DNA of 64,000 nucleotides from Streptomyces sp. NBC_01262 (lineage in GTDB: Bacteria > Actinomycetota > Actinomycetes > Streptomycetales > Streptomycetaceae): the NCBI RefSeq assembly GCF_036226365.1, contig NZ_CP108462.1, forward strand, positions 8,104,001 through 8,168,000, in the 5' to 3' direction. Each line of letters opens with the position of its first letter. The first letter of the stretch is position 1. Under the pieces are notes generated by a model that made no database searches, was not told the origin of the DNA, and worked only from the letters and a program-made list of their open reading frames with translations. Shown here in pieces: positions 25,844-34,593 of this stretch. Made by a program: the position numbers and the translations under genes.

Positions 25844-26761
25844 TCAGGCGTGGCAGACCGGGTACCGGCCGCCGTTGAACGCGACGAGGTCCCCGTACAC
25901 CACCGCCAGGTCCAGCGGCGCGCCGGGCGGCAGCCCGTCCATCTCCGCGTAAGCCCGGTGCAGATTCGCGACCAGCCGCTCCGGCTCGCGCAGCCCGGCG
26001 AACCCGGCCTCGGCCGGATCGGCGGCCCGCGCCGTCTCCAGCGGCGTACGCCCGGCCGCGCGCCCCTCGGCCGCGAGCACGGTCACGTAGTGCAGATAGC
26101 TCTCCACGGCGTCGAACACCTCCGGATCGCACACCTCGCCGTGCCCCGGCACCACAACCTCCGCGTCCAGCTCCCGCAGCAGGTTCAGCGCCCGCAGGGA
26201 ACCGCTCAGCGAGCCCGCCGCGATGAATTGCGCTCCGCCGTTGAAGACCAGGTCCCCCGTGAAGACGATCCGCCGCTCCGGCAGCCAGACGATGGTGTCC
26301 CCGACCGAGTGGGCCGGTCCCGGGTGGATCAGCCGCACGCGCGTGCCGCCGACCTCCAGTTCCATGCTGTCCTCGTACGTGAGCGTCGGCGGCGTCACCG
26401 GCACCTCCCCGTACTCCACCTCGGGCCAGATGGCGTGGAGTTCGTGGCCGGTGGCCAACTGGGCCTTCTCGCACGCGGCATGGCCGATGATCTCCGCTCC
26501 CGCGGCGAACAGGCTGTTGCCGTAGGTGTGATCGCCATGGTGATGGGTGTTCACCACATACGACGGCATCGGCGCGCCCGTCGTGAGCAGCGCGTCCCGC
26601 AGCCGGCGCGCGCGGCGCTCGGTCGCGGCGGTGTCCACCAGCAGCGTGCTCGCGCCGTCGCTGACGAATCCGGCATTGCTCAGGCACCAGCCGCCGTCCG
26701 GCTGCACGTACGCGTGCACACCCGGGGCGAGTTCGGTCAGATAAGGCTCATTGTCCGGCAC
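25844..26761 (-). CDS. Metallo-beta-lactamase-fold hydrolase
   Basis: A 305-residue MBL-fold protein with the metal-binding THHHGDHTYG motif (about residues 72-81), a second histidine ligand in HPGPAHSVGD, the bridging aspartate in VFTGDLVFNGG, and the last histidine in VVPGHGEV. The two-zinc site is therefore complete. Family members cleave thioesters, lactones or beta-lactams; the specific reaction cannot be told. The ATG at 26761 gives a normal N-terminus. It follows the small P-loop gene by 12 bases on the same strand. Confidence 0.9.
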   Translation of the reverse strand: MPDNEPYLTELAPGVHAYVQPDGGWCLSNAGFVSDGASTLLVDTAATERRARRLRDALLTTGAPMPSYVVNTHHHGDHTYGNSLFAAGAEIIGHAACEKAQLATGHELHAIWPEVEYGEVPVTPPTLTYEDSMELEVGGTRVRLIHPGPAHSVGDTIVWLPERRIVFTGDLVFNGGAQFIAAGSLSGSLRALNLLRELDAEVVVPGHGEVCDPEVFDAVESYLHYVTVLAAEGRAAGRTPLETARAADPAEAGFAGLREPERLVANLHRAYAEMDGLPPGAPLDLAVVYGDLVAFNGGRYPVCHA

Positions 26762-26773
26762 GCCTGGAACGTA

Positions 26774-27289
26774 TCATTCCGCTCCCGACCCCGCGTGCCG
26801 CAGTATCTCGTCGACCGTCTCCGCCGGCGTCAGCTCCGTGGTGTCCAGCCACAGCCCGAACCTCGGCGTCCCCTGCCGCAGCGACCGGTCCAGCTCCTCC
26901 GGCGTCCACACCCCGTACGCCGTCTTCGGCCGCGCCGCCTCCCGCTCCGCCACGGCGCGGGCGCTCGGCGCCAGCACGACCACATGCAGCGGCCGGGTCC
27001 GGATCATCGAAATCGTCCGCGCCAGCTCATCGCCCAGAATCACGTCCTGCAACACCGGCACGAAGCCCGCCGTGGCGTACGCGTCCGCCGTCGCCACGGC
27101 GATCTCATGGCGGAGCCGCAACTGTCTTAACGCCTCCGCGTCGCCCTCAGGGCTCATCTCCGTGCGCCCGTTGACCACCATCCGCCGGAACACGTCCCCG
27201 TTCACGTGCGCGGAACGCGGCAGCCGCCCCGCCAACTCCCGTGCCACGGTGGATTTTCCGGAAGCGGGGATTCCGGTGATCAGAAACAT
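26774..27289 (-). CDS. Small P-loop NTPase/kinase (AAA_33-like)
   Basis: A 171-residue nucleotide-binding protein starting directly with the P-loop, FLITGIPASGKSTVA. The following VNGDVFRRMVV and a lid-like RPKTAYGVW region suggest a small-molecule or nucleotide kinase of the AAA_33/adenylate-kinase-like type. The ATG at 27289 puts the P-loop at residues 6-13 as usual. Its promoter must lie at the edge of the non-coding repeat that follows at 27290-27925. The phosphoryl acceptor is unknown. Confidence 0.8.
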   Translation of the reverse strand: MFLITGIPASGKSTVARELAGRLPRSAHVNGDVFRRMVVNGRTEMSPEGDAEALRQLRLRHEIAVATADAYATAGFVPVLQDVILGDELARTISMIRTRPLHVVVLAPSARAVAEREAARPKTAYGVWTPEELDRSLRQGTPRFGLWLDTTELTPAETVDEILRHAGSGAE

Positions 27290-27442
27290 GCTTACGCCGT
27301 CCTAGAGCTTGAGCGGCGTAGCCTAGCGTGGCGTTGCGTTCCGGTTTGCCATGGCTGGCGGTCCGTCCTCAATCGCCGGACGGGCTGCGCGGGCGGTGCC
27401 GCCTGTGCCGGTGTCGTTGCGGTGCCGTCGGCGTGGCCGAGG

Positions 27443-27840
27443 GTTCCGTCCTCAAGCGCCGGACGGGCTGGGTTGGCCTGGGGGTCGGGGCCATCACCGG
27501 GGATCTCTCCTCGGCGCTCGCGACTCTGGTCGGCCCAGTCCCTAACCGGGATCCTCGCTCGTCGCGCTGCGGGAGAACCCCGGCATGTCCCCTCCCGGCC
27601 GGTGCGGCAGCATGGGGTCCGGCGGCTGGAGGCCGGCGCAGCGGTCCGATGCCAGCGAAGCGCCCGCGAGGGCCGCACGGGGAAAAGGGGCCCCCGGCAT
27701 GTCCCTCCCGGCCGGACGGCAAGTTCAGCCCGTCCGGCGTTTGAGGACACGCCCGAGGGGCGTCCGGGGGCCCGGGGGCTTGCCCCCGGTGGGTCCGGGC
27801 GGAGCCCGGTTTCGGGAAGGGGCGGGGTGGGGGAACACCC
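27443..27840. repeat. Long non-coding dispersed repeat, copy B (inverted relative to copy A)
   Basis: The reverse complement of this stretch follows copy A at 2752-3190 block by block, including CCCGCAGCGCGACGAGCGAG and GGCCAACCCAGCCCGTCCGG. A further short unit, CCTCAATCGCCGGACGGGCT, lies at 27367-27386. The 27290-27925 gap otherwise has no gene that I can support. Confidence 0.8.
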
Positions 27841-27925
27841 CATCGGGCCGTAGCCGCCGACGCAACCGCAACCACCCACCCAGCCGGGGCACCCGCGAAG
27901 CACCCGCGAGGACCGCGCAAAAAGA

Positions 27926-28369
27926 TCAGTGCTGGCCGCGCGACTCCATGATCGGCCGCATCCGGTCGAGCATGTCGTAAAGAGAAGCCCGCTCCGCCTC
28001 GCCCAGCGCATCGAGCGCGCCATGCGTCGCCCGCATTTCCGCTCGGACGCGGCGGATCGTGTCGCGGCCGGAATCGGTCGTGACGACGTTCTTGACCCGG
28101 CGGTCGGACGGGCTGACCTCGCGGTGTACGAAGCCGTGCGATTCGAGGCGGTCGACGATGCCGGTGATGTTCGACGCGTCGCAGACGAGGCGTTCGGCGA
28201 TGGCGCGCATGGGGAGGGGGCCGTTGTCGAGCTGGGAGAGGACCTTGGCCTGCATGGCGGTGAGGCCGTGCCGGGCGGCGGCGGCGCCGAAGTCCTGCCA
28301 CTGGGCGGTGGTGATGACGGCGAGCAGCGCGAGGAGGTCGGCCCGAGTAGGGGCGGTGGAGGCGCTCAT
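27926..28369 (-). CDS. MarR-family transcriptional regulator
   Basis: A 147-residue winged-helix regulator. The recognition region is GLTAMQAKVLSQLDNGPLPMRAIAERLVCDASNITGIVDRLE (in parts, about residues 30-75), followed by the wing REVSPSDRRVKNVV. The ATG at 28369 (MSASTAP) is preferred; an ATG eleven codons upstream would run through the putative operator. It is divergent from an MFS exporter, a classic arrangement in which MarR represses the exporter and itself until a drug-like ligand binds. Confidence 0.9.
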   Translation of the reverse strand: MSASTAPTRADLLALLAVITTAQWQDFGAAAARHGLTAMQAKVLSQLDNGPLPMRAIAERLVCDASNITGIVDRLESHGFVHREVSPSDRRVKNVVTTDSGRDTIRRVRAEMRATHGALDALGEAERASLYDMLDRMRPIMESRGQH

Positions 28370-28453
28370 GGTGAGAGTGTACTCACAAATGCTTGAGGAC
28401 ATGAATCATTAACTTGACGACCTTAACTATCGAGGTCTACCGTCATCCAGGTT

Positions 28454-28470
28454 GCTTGACATCTTCAAGC
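28454..28470. promoter_or_regulatory. Palindrome in the divergent marR/MFS promoter
   Basis: GCTTGA-CATCT-TCAAGC is a perfect inverted repeat 30 bases before the MFS start. Related elements (GCTTGA at 28391, ACTTGACG at 28412, GTCAAG at 28479) lie in the same AT-rich intergenic stretch. It is the best candidate for the MarR operator. Confidence 0.6.
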
Positions 28471-28500
28471 ATCAATGTCGTCAAGTAGCCGAAGGCCCTC

Positions 28501-30006
28501 ATGAGCACCCTCGACAAGCCCGCCGACCACCCCAGGAACGAGACGGTCATCGTCTTCGCGCTGAGCCTGGCCGCCATGGTCGTCGCGATGATGCAGACCC
28601 TGGTCGTGCCGATCCTCACGCTGATCCAGACCAGCCTGGGCACCACCACGGCCAACGCCAGCTGGGTCACCACCGCGACCCTGCTGTCCGCCGCCGTCTT
28701 CACGCCGCTGCTCGGCCGCTTCGGCGACCAGCACGGGAAGAAGCCGACGCTGGTGGCCGTGCTGGTCGTGATGGTCGCGGGTTCCGTGCTGGCCGCCACC
28801 ACCCACTCCCTGCTGTGGCTGATCGTCGGCCGGGTGCTGCAGGGCGCGGCGACCGCGATCTTCCCGCTGGCGCTGTCCGTGCTGCGCGAGGAGATCCGCC
28901 CGGCGAAGCTGCCCGGGGCGATGGCGCTGGTCAGCGGCACGCTGGCGTTCGGCAGCGGTCTGGCGCTGGTCGCCGTGGGTCTGCTGACGGCGGGGGACAA
29001 CCCGGACTACCGCAGTGCGTTCTGGATGGCCACGATCCTGGCCGTGCTGGCCCTTCTCGCGGTCGTGTTCCTGGTCCCGGCGACCCGCCAGAAGAGCGGC
29101 GGCCGCACCGATATCCTCGGCGCGCTGAGCCTGGCCGCGACGCTGGTGCTGCTGCTCCTGCCGATCACGCAGGGCCATGAGTGGGGCTGGTCCTCCACCC
29201 GTACGGTCGGTTCCTTCGCCGGGGCGGTCGTCATGGCGGCGGTGTGGGTGCTGGTCGAGCGCAGGGTGCGCGAGCCGCTGGTCGACATGAGCATGTTCGT
29301 GCACCGGCCGGTGCTCTTCGCGAACGCCGCCGGGCTGCTGGTCGGCTTCGGCTCGTTCACCTCCTTCATCGGCATCTCGTACCTCGTCCAGATGCCGTCC
29401 GCGATCACGGGCTACGGCTTCGACGCGTCGATCCTGCGCGCTTCCGTGGAGTACCTGCTGCCCAGCGCCATGATGTCGCTGCTCGCCGCCCCCGCCGGCG
29501 GTCAGCTGGTCCGCCGCCACGGCCCGCGCGTCGTGCTGGCGCTCGCCTCGGCGTTCGGTGTGGCCGGCTTCGCGTGGATCGCCGCCGATCATTCGCACAC
29601 GGTGTCGGTGATCGGCGCGGGGATGCTCATCGGCGTGGCGATCAGCTTCGGCTACGCGGCCATGCCGGCCGTGATCATGGCGAGCGTGCCGCACCACCAG
29701 AGCGGCATCGCCAACGGCATCAACTCCATCTCCCGCTCCACCGGCAGCGCGATCGGCACGGCGGTCATCACCACGGTCCTGGCCTCCAAGAGCGTGGAGA
29801 ACGTGCCTGCGGCGTACGCGGGGCTGCCCGCCGAGTCGCAGTTCACGCTGAGCTTCGTCATCGCGGGCGCGGCGCTCGCGCTCGTGGCGCTGGTCGCCTG
29901 GCTCGGCCTGCGGACTCCCGCCCGTACGGTGGCGGAACCGGCTTCGGCGGCCGAGGCTGTTACGAAGGCCGAGTCCGAGACCGAGTCCGCGTCCGTCAGC
30001 GCTTAA
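28501..30006 (+). CDS. MFS drug exporter (DHA2, 14-TMS type)
   Basis: A 501-residue integral membrane protein of the major facilitator superfamily. About fourteen hydrophobic segments are visible, with the motif A loop GRFGDQHGKKPTL after the second and the ASWVTTATLLSAAVFTPLLG entry typical of proton-driven multidrug exporters. It should expel a toxic small molecule. The ATG at 28501 has a GAAGG ribosome site. It is divergent from MarR, and an oxidoreductase gene follows 10 bases after its stop, so exporter and enzyme may act on the same compound. Confidence 0.92.
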   Translation: MSTLDKPADHPRNETVIVFALSLAAMVVAMMQTLVVPILTLIQTSLGTTTANASWVTTATLLSAAVFTPLLGRFGDQHGKKPTLVAVLVVMVAGSVLAATTHSLLWLIVGRVLQGAATAIFPLALSVLREEIRPAKLPGAMALVSGTLAFGSGLALVAVGLLTAGDNPDYRSAFWMATILAVLALLAVVFLVPATRQKSGGRTDILGALSLAATLVLLLLPITQGHEWGWSSTRTVGSFAGAVVMAAVWVLVERRVREPLVDMSMFVHRPVLFANAAGLLVGFGSFTSFIGISYLVQMPSAITGYGFDASILRASVEYLLPSAMMSLLAAPAGGQLVRRHGPRVVLALASAFGVAGFAWIAADHSHTVSVIGAGMLIGVAISFGYAAMPAVIMASVPHHQSGIANGINSISRSTGSAIGTAVITTVLASKSVENVPAAYAGLPAESQFTLSFVIAGAALALVALVAWLGLRTPARTVAEPASAAEAVTKAESETESASVSA

Positions 30007-30016
30007 GGAAAGTGAC

Positions 30017-30943
30017 ATGAAGGCAGTCAGCTACCGCACATACGGCGGACCCGAGGTCCTGGAGTACGGGGACCTGCCCGAGCCCAAGGTCGGCCCGGAC
30101 GCAGTCCTGATCAAGGTCAAGGCAGCGGCGGTCAACCCCGTGGACTGGAAGGCCCAGCTCGGTTACCTCGACGGGCTGCTGGAATCCGTCTTCCCCGTCA
30201 TCCCGGGCTGGGACGTCTCCGGCGTGGTCGTACGCCCCGGGGTGGACGCCGTGGAGTACCAGGAGGGCGACGAGGTCATCGCGTACGTCCGCGAGGACTT
30301 CCTGTCCCGGGGCACCTTCGCCGAGTACGTGGCCGCCCCCGTCCGCACGATGGCGCGCAAGCCCGCCAACCTCACGTTCGAGCAGGCCGCCGGACTGCCC
30401 CTCGCGGGGCTGACCGCCTATCAGGCCCTGGTCAAGGCAATCCGCCTCGGCGAGGGCGAGACCGTGCTCGTGCACGCCGCCGCCGGCGGGGTCGGTTCGC
30501 TGGCCGTCCAGATCGCCGTGCACCTGGGTGCCCGCGTCATCGGCACCGCGAGCGAGCGCAACCACGGCTACCTGCGCTCGCTGGGCGCCGAGCCCGTGAC
30601 GTACGGCGAAGGCCTCGCCGACCGGGTCCGCGCCCTCGCCCCCGACGGGGTGGACGCCGTTCTGGACCTCGTGGGCGGCGACGCCCTCACCGTCTCGCCC
30701 GACCTGCTCGCCACCGGCGGCCGCCTGGTCTCGATCGCCGACGGGGCCGTACTGGGCCTGGGCGGCCGCTACTTCTGGGTCCGCCCGGACGCGGCCGACC
30801 TCGCCGCGCTGAGCGAACTCGCCGAGCGCGGCGTAGTAGAGGTGGAGGTGGCGGCGACCTTCCCGCTGGAGAAGGCGGCCGACGCGCAGCGGCTCAACGC
30901 CGAGGGCCACACCCGGGGCAAGGTCATCGTCACGGTTGACTGA
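30017..30943 (+). CDS. NADP-dependent quinone-oxidoreductase-like MDR enzyme
   Basis: A 308-residue zinc-free medium-chain reductase. Motifs include AVNPVDWKAQLGYLDG, the cofactor loop VHAAAGGVGSLAVQIA at about residues 148-163, and the C-terminal HTRGKVIVTVD. It should reduce quinones or reactive enones. It is tightly linked to the MFS exporter and so probably under MarR control, which would make the operon a detoxification unit. The start ATG at 30017 has an AAGGAAAG ribosome site. A 47-bp perfect palindrome follows the stop. Confidence 0.9.
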   Translation: MKAVSYRTYGGPEVLEYGDLPEPKVGPDAVLIKVKAAAVNPVDWKAQLGYLDGLLESVFPVIPGWDVSGVVVRPGVDAVEYQEGDEVIAYVREDFLSRGTFAEYVAAPVRTMARKPANLTFEQAAGLPLAGLTAYQALVKAIRLGEGETVLVHAAAGGVGSLAVQIAVHLGARVIGTASERNHGYLRSLGAEPVTYGEGLADRVRALAPDGVDAVLDLVGGDALTVSPDLLATGGRLVSIADGAVLGLGGRYFWVRPDAADLAALSELAERGVVEVEVAATFPLEKAADAQRLNAEGHTRGKVIVTVD

Positions 30944-30953
30944 CCCTTTGCTT

Positions 30954-31000
30954 GCTAGGGAGTCGTTATTGCGTACGATACGCAATAACGACTCCCTAGC
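30954..31000. promoter_or_regulatory. 47-bp perfect palindrome upstream of the nickel/cobalt transporter
   Basis: Two perfect 22-base arms flank the loop CGA. From outside in each arm holds GCTAGGGAGTCG, then TTATTGCGTA. The centre TTGCGTACGATACGCAA resembles metal-regulator operators that have TTGC and GCAA half-sites, and the transporter start is 19 bases away. The outer arms could also make it an RNA hairpin ending the upstream operon. Confidence 0.7.
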
Positions 31001-31018
31001 TCATCGAGGACCTCACCC

Positions 31019-32131
31019 GTGGCCCTGACCGCAGAACGCTCCGCACGAGCCGCCGCCCTCACCCGCCGCGAATGGACCGGCCTCGCAGGCATGGCCGGCT
31101 TCGTCCTGCTCCTGCACGTCGTCGGCTTCGGCATCCTCACCCTCCTCGTCGTGCCCGGCCACTACCGCACCGCGACCGGCGCCTTCGGCTTCGGCACCGG
31201 CCTGACCGCCTACACCCTCGGTCTGCGCCACGCCTTCGACGCCGACCACATCGCCGCCATCGACAACACCACCCGCAAGCTCATGGAGGACGGCAAGCGC
31301 CCGCTCTCCGTGGGCTTCTGGTTCTCCCTCGGCCACTCGTCGGTGGTCTTCGGGCTCACCTTCCTCCTGGCGCTGGGCATCAAGTCCGTCGGCACCGGCC
31401 TGTCCGACGACGACTCCCGCCTCCACCAGGTCGGCGGCCTCATCGGCACCGCCGTCTCCGGGGCCTTCCTGCTGCTGATCGCCGCCATCAACGCCGTGAT
31501 CCTCGTCGGCCTCAGCAAGGTCTTCCGCGACATGCGCCGCGGCAACTACGACGAGGCCCAGCTCGAACAGCACCTCAACAACCGCGGCTTCATGAACCGC
31601 CTCCTCGGCCGCGCCACCCGCGCCATCCGCAAGCCCTGGCAGATGTACCCCCTCGGCTTCCTGTTCGGCCTCGGCTTCGACACCGTCACCGAGATCAGCC
31701 TCCTGGTGCTGGCCGCCGGCTCCGTCGCCTCCGGCCTGCCCTGGTACGCGATCCTCTGCCTGCCCGTCCTCTTCGCCGCCGGCATGTCGCTGCTCGACAC
31801 GATCGACGGTTCCTTCATGAACTTCGCCTACGGCTGGGCCTTTTCCAAGCCGGTGCGCAAGGTCTACTACAACCTCACCATCACCGGCCTCTCGATCGCC
31901 GTCGCCTTCATCATCGGCGGCATCGAACTGCTCTCGATCCTCGCCGACAAGCTCTCCCTCACCGGCGCCTTCTGGGACTCCGTCTCCTCCGTCGACCTCA
32001 ACGCCGTCGGCTTCTGGATCGTCGGACTCTTCGTCGCGACCTGGGCCGTCGCCCTCGCCGTCTGGAAGTTCGCCCGCATCGAGGAGAAGTGGGACGCCGG
32101 CCTGCGCGGCGCGCGGGCCCTAGGCGAGTAG
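31019..32131 (+). CDS. NiCoT-family nickel/cobalt transporter
   Basis: A 370-residue membrane protein of the HoxN/NixA family, which imports nickel or cobalt. The signature H-x4-DH appears as RHAFDADHIAAIDN in the second transmembrane segment, followed by FSLGHSSVVF, LGFDTVTEI and AGMSLLDTIDG. About eight membrane segments are visible. The GTG at 31019 follows GAGGA. The palindrome just upstream suggests metal-dependent control. Its final 12 bases overlap the 3' end of the opposite-strand DUF202 gene. Confidence 0.94.
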   Translation: MALTAERSARAAALTRREWTGLAGMAGFVLLLHVVGFGILTLLVVPGHYRTATGAFGFGTGLTAYTLGLRHAFDADHIAAIDNTTRKLMEDGKRPLSVGFWFSLGHSSVVFGLTFLLALGIKSVGTGLSDDDSRLHQVGGLIGTAVSGAFLLLIAAINAVILVGLSKVFRDMRRGNYDEAQLEQHLNNRGFMNRLLGRATRAIRKPWQMYPLGFLFGLGFDTVTEISLLVLAAGSVASGLPWYAILCLPVLFAAGMSLLDTIDGSFMNFAYGWAFSKPVRKVYYNLTITGLSIAVAFIIGGIELLSILADKLSLTGAFWDSVSSVDLNAVGFWIVGLFVATWAVALAVWKFARIEEKWDAGLRGARALGE

Positions 32132-32449
32132 CGCCGCCCCGCACACCGCGAAAGCGACCACGCACGCCGCCGCCGCGACAGCCGTACGACCGGCCAGGGG
32201 CGAGGGCCGCCCGGTCCCGAGGCCGGCGATCCGTGCCTGCGTGACCAGCAGGAAGCCCAGCCACGCCAGGGCGCACAGGGCGAGGGCCACCAGACCGCCG
32301 GGGGAGAGCCCACGGTGGATGGCGGCGCGTCCGGCCAGCACCGCCGCCACCGTGCACGCGAGTGTCGTACGCCGCCAGGCGAGGCGGGTGCGTTCGGGCT
32401 GGAGCCCGGGATCGCGGGCGGGGGAGGGCGGGGGCGAGGGGGAGGTCAT
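32120..32449 (-). CDS. DUF202-family small membrane protein
   Basis: A 109-residue protein with three hydrophobic segments and the DUF202 signature QPERTRLAWRRTTLA at about residues 18-32. Its ATG overlaps the stop of the upstream YidH-like gene as TGATG. It is the last gene of a Nudix, YidH-like, DUF202 operon. Two DUF202-type proteins in tandem are common in actinomycetes; function unknown, possibly as partners in the membrane. Confidence 0.85.
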   Translation of the reverse strand: MTSPSPPPSPARDPGLQPERTRLAWRRTTLACTVAAVLAGRAAIHRGLSPGGLVALALCALAWLGFLLVTQARIAGLGTGRPSPLAGRTAVAAAACVVAFAVCGAALLA

Positions 32450-32841
32450 CAGCCGGCCCAGCCGAGGGTGGCGGCGAGGACCATGACAAGGGCGATGACC
32501 GCGACGAGCAGCGCGAGCAGCGTCGGGAAACGGGACACCGGCAGATCCTCGCCGCGCCGCATGGCGCGCTCGCAGCGCACCCAGTGGTCGACGGCCCGGA
32601 AGGCGCACAGCGCGCCGCCGACTAGGAGCAGTACGGCCAGCGTGACCCGGACCGGCCGGTGGAGGTGGGGCAGGAACTGGTCGACGGCGAAGCCGCCGCC
32701 GACCAGGGCGAGGGCGGTGCGCAGCCAGGCGAGGAAGGTGCGCTCGTTGGCGAGGGAGAAGCGGTAGTCGGGGGTCCTGCCCTCGGCGTGCACATCCTCG
32801 GGCGCGAGCCAGAGCCGCAGCCTGCCGGCGATGTCGATCAC
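32449..32841 (-). CDS. YidH/DUF202-family membrane protein
   Basis: A 130-residue protein. The N-terminal RLRLWLAPEDVHAEGRTPDYRFSLANERTFLAWLRTALA (in parts) is the YidH-type DUF202 signature, followed by three membrane segments. The GTG start overlaps the Nudix stop as GTGA, and the TGA overlaps the ATG of the next gene. Function is unknown; the coupling suggests a complex with the following DUF202 protein. Confidence 0.88.
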   Translation of the reverse strand: MIDIAGRLRLWLAPEDVHAEGRTPDYRFSLANERTFLAWLRTALALVGGGFAVDQFLPHLHRPVRVTLAVLLLVGGALCAFRAVDHWVRCERAMRRGEDLPVSRFPTLLALLVAVIALVMVLAATLGWAG

Positions 32842-33362
32842 AGCTCCCGGGCCCTGTCCGACGACCGGAGGCGGTGGTAGGCCTCCAGGCCGTCCGGGAC
32901 CCACTCCCACAGCGGCACGACCCGGTCCAGCTCCTCCTGGGGCAGGAAGTCGTGCCAGGCGACCTCCTCCACCTGCGGGGACACGGGCAGTTCGCAGCGG
33001 ACCTCGTAGACCCGCGACCACCACGACCCGGCCCCCTCGCCCCGGCCCTCGTACAGGAAGCTGAAGAGCGGCACCGGCTGCGGAAGCCCGGAGACGCCGA
33101 GCTCCTCCTCGGCCTCGCGCAGCGCGGCGACGTCGTAGGACTCGCCCGCGCCGACGACACCGCCGACGAACATGTCGTACAGGGAGGGGAAGACCAGCTT
33201 GTCCGCCGTGCGCCGGTGGACGAAGACCCGCCCGGCCCCGTCCCGTACGTGGATGAAGACGCACCGGTGCCGCAGCCCCCGGGCGTACGCCTCGCCGCGC
33301 GGCGACTGCCCGATGACCCGGTCGTGCTCGTCGACGATGTCCAGCACCTCGTCCTCGTTCAT
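32838..33362 (-). CDS. Nudix hydrolase
   Basis: A 174-residue Nudix protein. The full Nudix box is present: G-x5-E-x7-REAEEELGV within VGAGESYDVAALREAEEELG at about residues 72-92. The start (MNEDEVLDIVDEHDRVIG) and the HRCVFIHVRD segment resemble the YfcD/isopentenyl-isomerase-like Nudix group. The likely reaction is cleavage of a nucleoside diphosphate linked to another group. The ATG at 33362 is used instead of an ATG three codons upstream. First gene of the operon with the two DUF202 proteins. Confidence 0.9.
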   Translation of the reverse strand: MNEDEVLDIVDEHDRVIGQSPRGEAYARGLRHRCVFIHVRDGAGRVFVHRRTADKLVFPSLYDMFVGGVVGAGESYDVAALREAEEELGVSGLPQPVPLFSFLYEGRGEGAGSWWSRVYEVRCELPVSPQVEEVAWHDFLPQEELDRVVPLWEWVPDGLEAYHRLRSSDRAREL

Positions 33363-33386
33363 GAGGCACACACTATTGCGGCGCCG

Positions 33387-34436
33387 TCAGGGCGTGACGG
33401 CCGCACGGTCCCGGCGCCGCCCGGTCCACAGCACCGTCGCCAGGCTGACGACGGTGCCGCCGACGGCGTAGGCGCCGAGGACCCACCAGGCGTGGACGGT
33501 GGCGTGGCCGGTGAAGTAGACGGTGTTGCGGACCAGGGTGGTGCCCGCGCCAGGGGGGAGGGCCTGGCCGATGGCGCTCCAGAAGCGGGGGAGGAGGGCG
33601 GCCGGGTAGACGCCGCCGGAGCTGGGGTTGCCCAGGACGACGAAGAGGATGACGCACAGGCCGGTGCCGAGGGGACCGAAGAGGGTCTGCAGGGCGACGG
33701 ATACGGCGGCCGAGGCGAAGACGACCAGGGCGCCGATGCCTGCCAGCGGCCAGAAGTGGCCGGACAGGGCGTCGAAGACCGGGCCGGCGATGGCGGCGCC
33801 GGCGATGCCGGAGACGACGGCGTACAGGGCGAGGACGCCGAGCCGGATGAAGGTGCGGTGCCGGTTGGCGGGGCGGGCGCCGGCGGCCATGCCGAGGATG
33901 GTGGCGGTGAGATAGCCGCCGATGACCCAGCCCAGGACCAGGTAGAACGAGGTCATGCCGCGCCCGTCGCCCTTGGCGGGAGGCCGGATGTCGGTGACGG
34001 CGACTTTGCGGCCCTGGGCCGTCTCCAGCGTGAGGGCGATCTGGGAGGCGGTCTGGGAGACCGACGGGCCGCCCGCCGAGGCCACCAGCAGGGTGTCCGT
34101 CGCACCGGCGGCGTTGTAGAGGAAGGCCGAGTACACCGTACGGTCCAGGATCTGCCGCCGGGCCGTGGCCTCGTCGGCGGCCGGGGTGGCCCGGACCGGG
34201 TCGCCGGACAGGGCGTTGAGCTTGGCGATGATCTGGGCGCGGGCCGGCTCGGGGGCGACCACGGCCACCGAGATCCGGTGCGGGGTGGGGGAGTGGAAGG
34301 CGCCCAGGTAGGAGACGACGAACGCCAGCTGGATCAGCAAGGCGCCCAGCATCAGCGCGAACCCGCGGAAGGTGATCGCGTCGCGCAACTCGGCCCCGAA
34401 GCCGTGCGGGGGCACCTCAGGCTTGGCGTGACTCAT
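33387..34436 (-). CDS. ABC-2-like membrane protein (DUF3533/YhgE-like)
   Basis: A 349-residue membrane protein. One membrane segment near the N-terminus (FALMLGALLIQLAFVVSYLG) is followed by an extracytoplasmic domain of about 110 residues and then five membrane segments (from YLVLGWVIGGYLTATILGM on). This layout fits the ABC-2-like YhgE/DUF3533 family of putative exporters or phage-receptor-like proteins. No ATPase gene is adjacent. It is divergent from the NADH dehydrogenase gene at 34594. Confidence 0.8.
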   Translation of the reverse strand: MSHAKPEVPPHGFGAELRDAITFRGFALMLGALLIQLAFVVSYLGAFHSPTPHRISVAVVAPEPARAQIIAKLNALSGDPVRATPAADEATARRQILDRTVYSAFLYNAAGATDTLLVASAGGPSVSQTASQIALTLETAQGRKVAVTDIRPPAKGDGRGMTSFYLVLGWVIGGYLTATILGMAAGARPANRHRTFIRLGVLALYAVVSGIAGAAIAGPVFDALSGHFWPLAGIGALVVFASAAVSVALQTLFGPLGTGLCVILFVVLGNPSSGGVYPAALLPRFWSAIGQALPPGAGTTLVRNTVYFTGHATVHAWWVLGAYAVGGTVVSLATVLWTGRRRDRAAVTP

Positions 34437-34593
34437 CCGTCTCCTCCCGAGCTCCGCTTCCCGGCCCTGCTTCTTCGCACGCTAGGCCGGATACCCTGCG
34501 GCGGCGCGGGGTAGTGCTCCGTTCGCGGCGCTCGGCGGTGTGTGCGAGCGTGACCGAAGGGCGTCCCCAGACGTCCCATGGGAGAGGCGAGCC

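Noticed and set aside
28465..30018. 517-codon minus-strand frame opposite the MFS exporter
   Set aside because: Histidine/arginine/glutamine-rich antisense translation of a membrane protein gene; no family resemblance.
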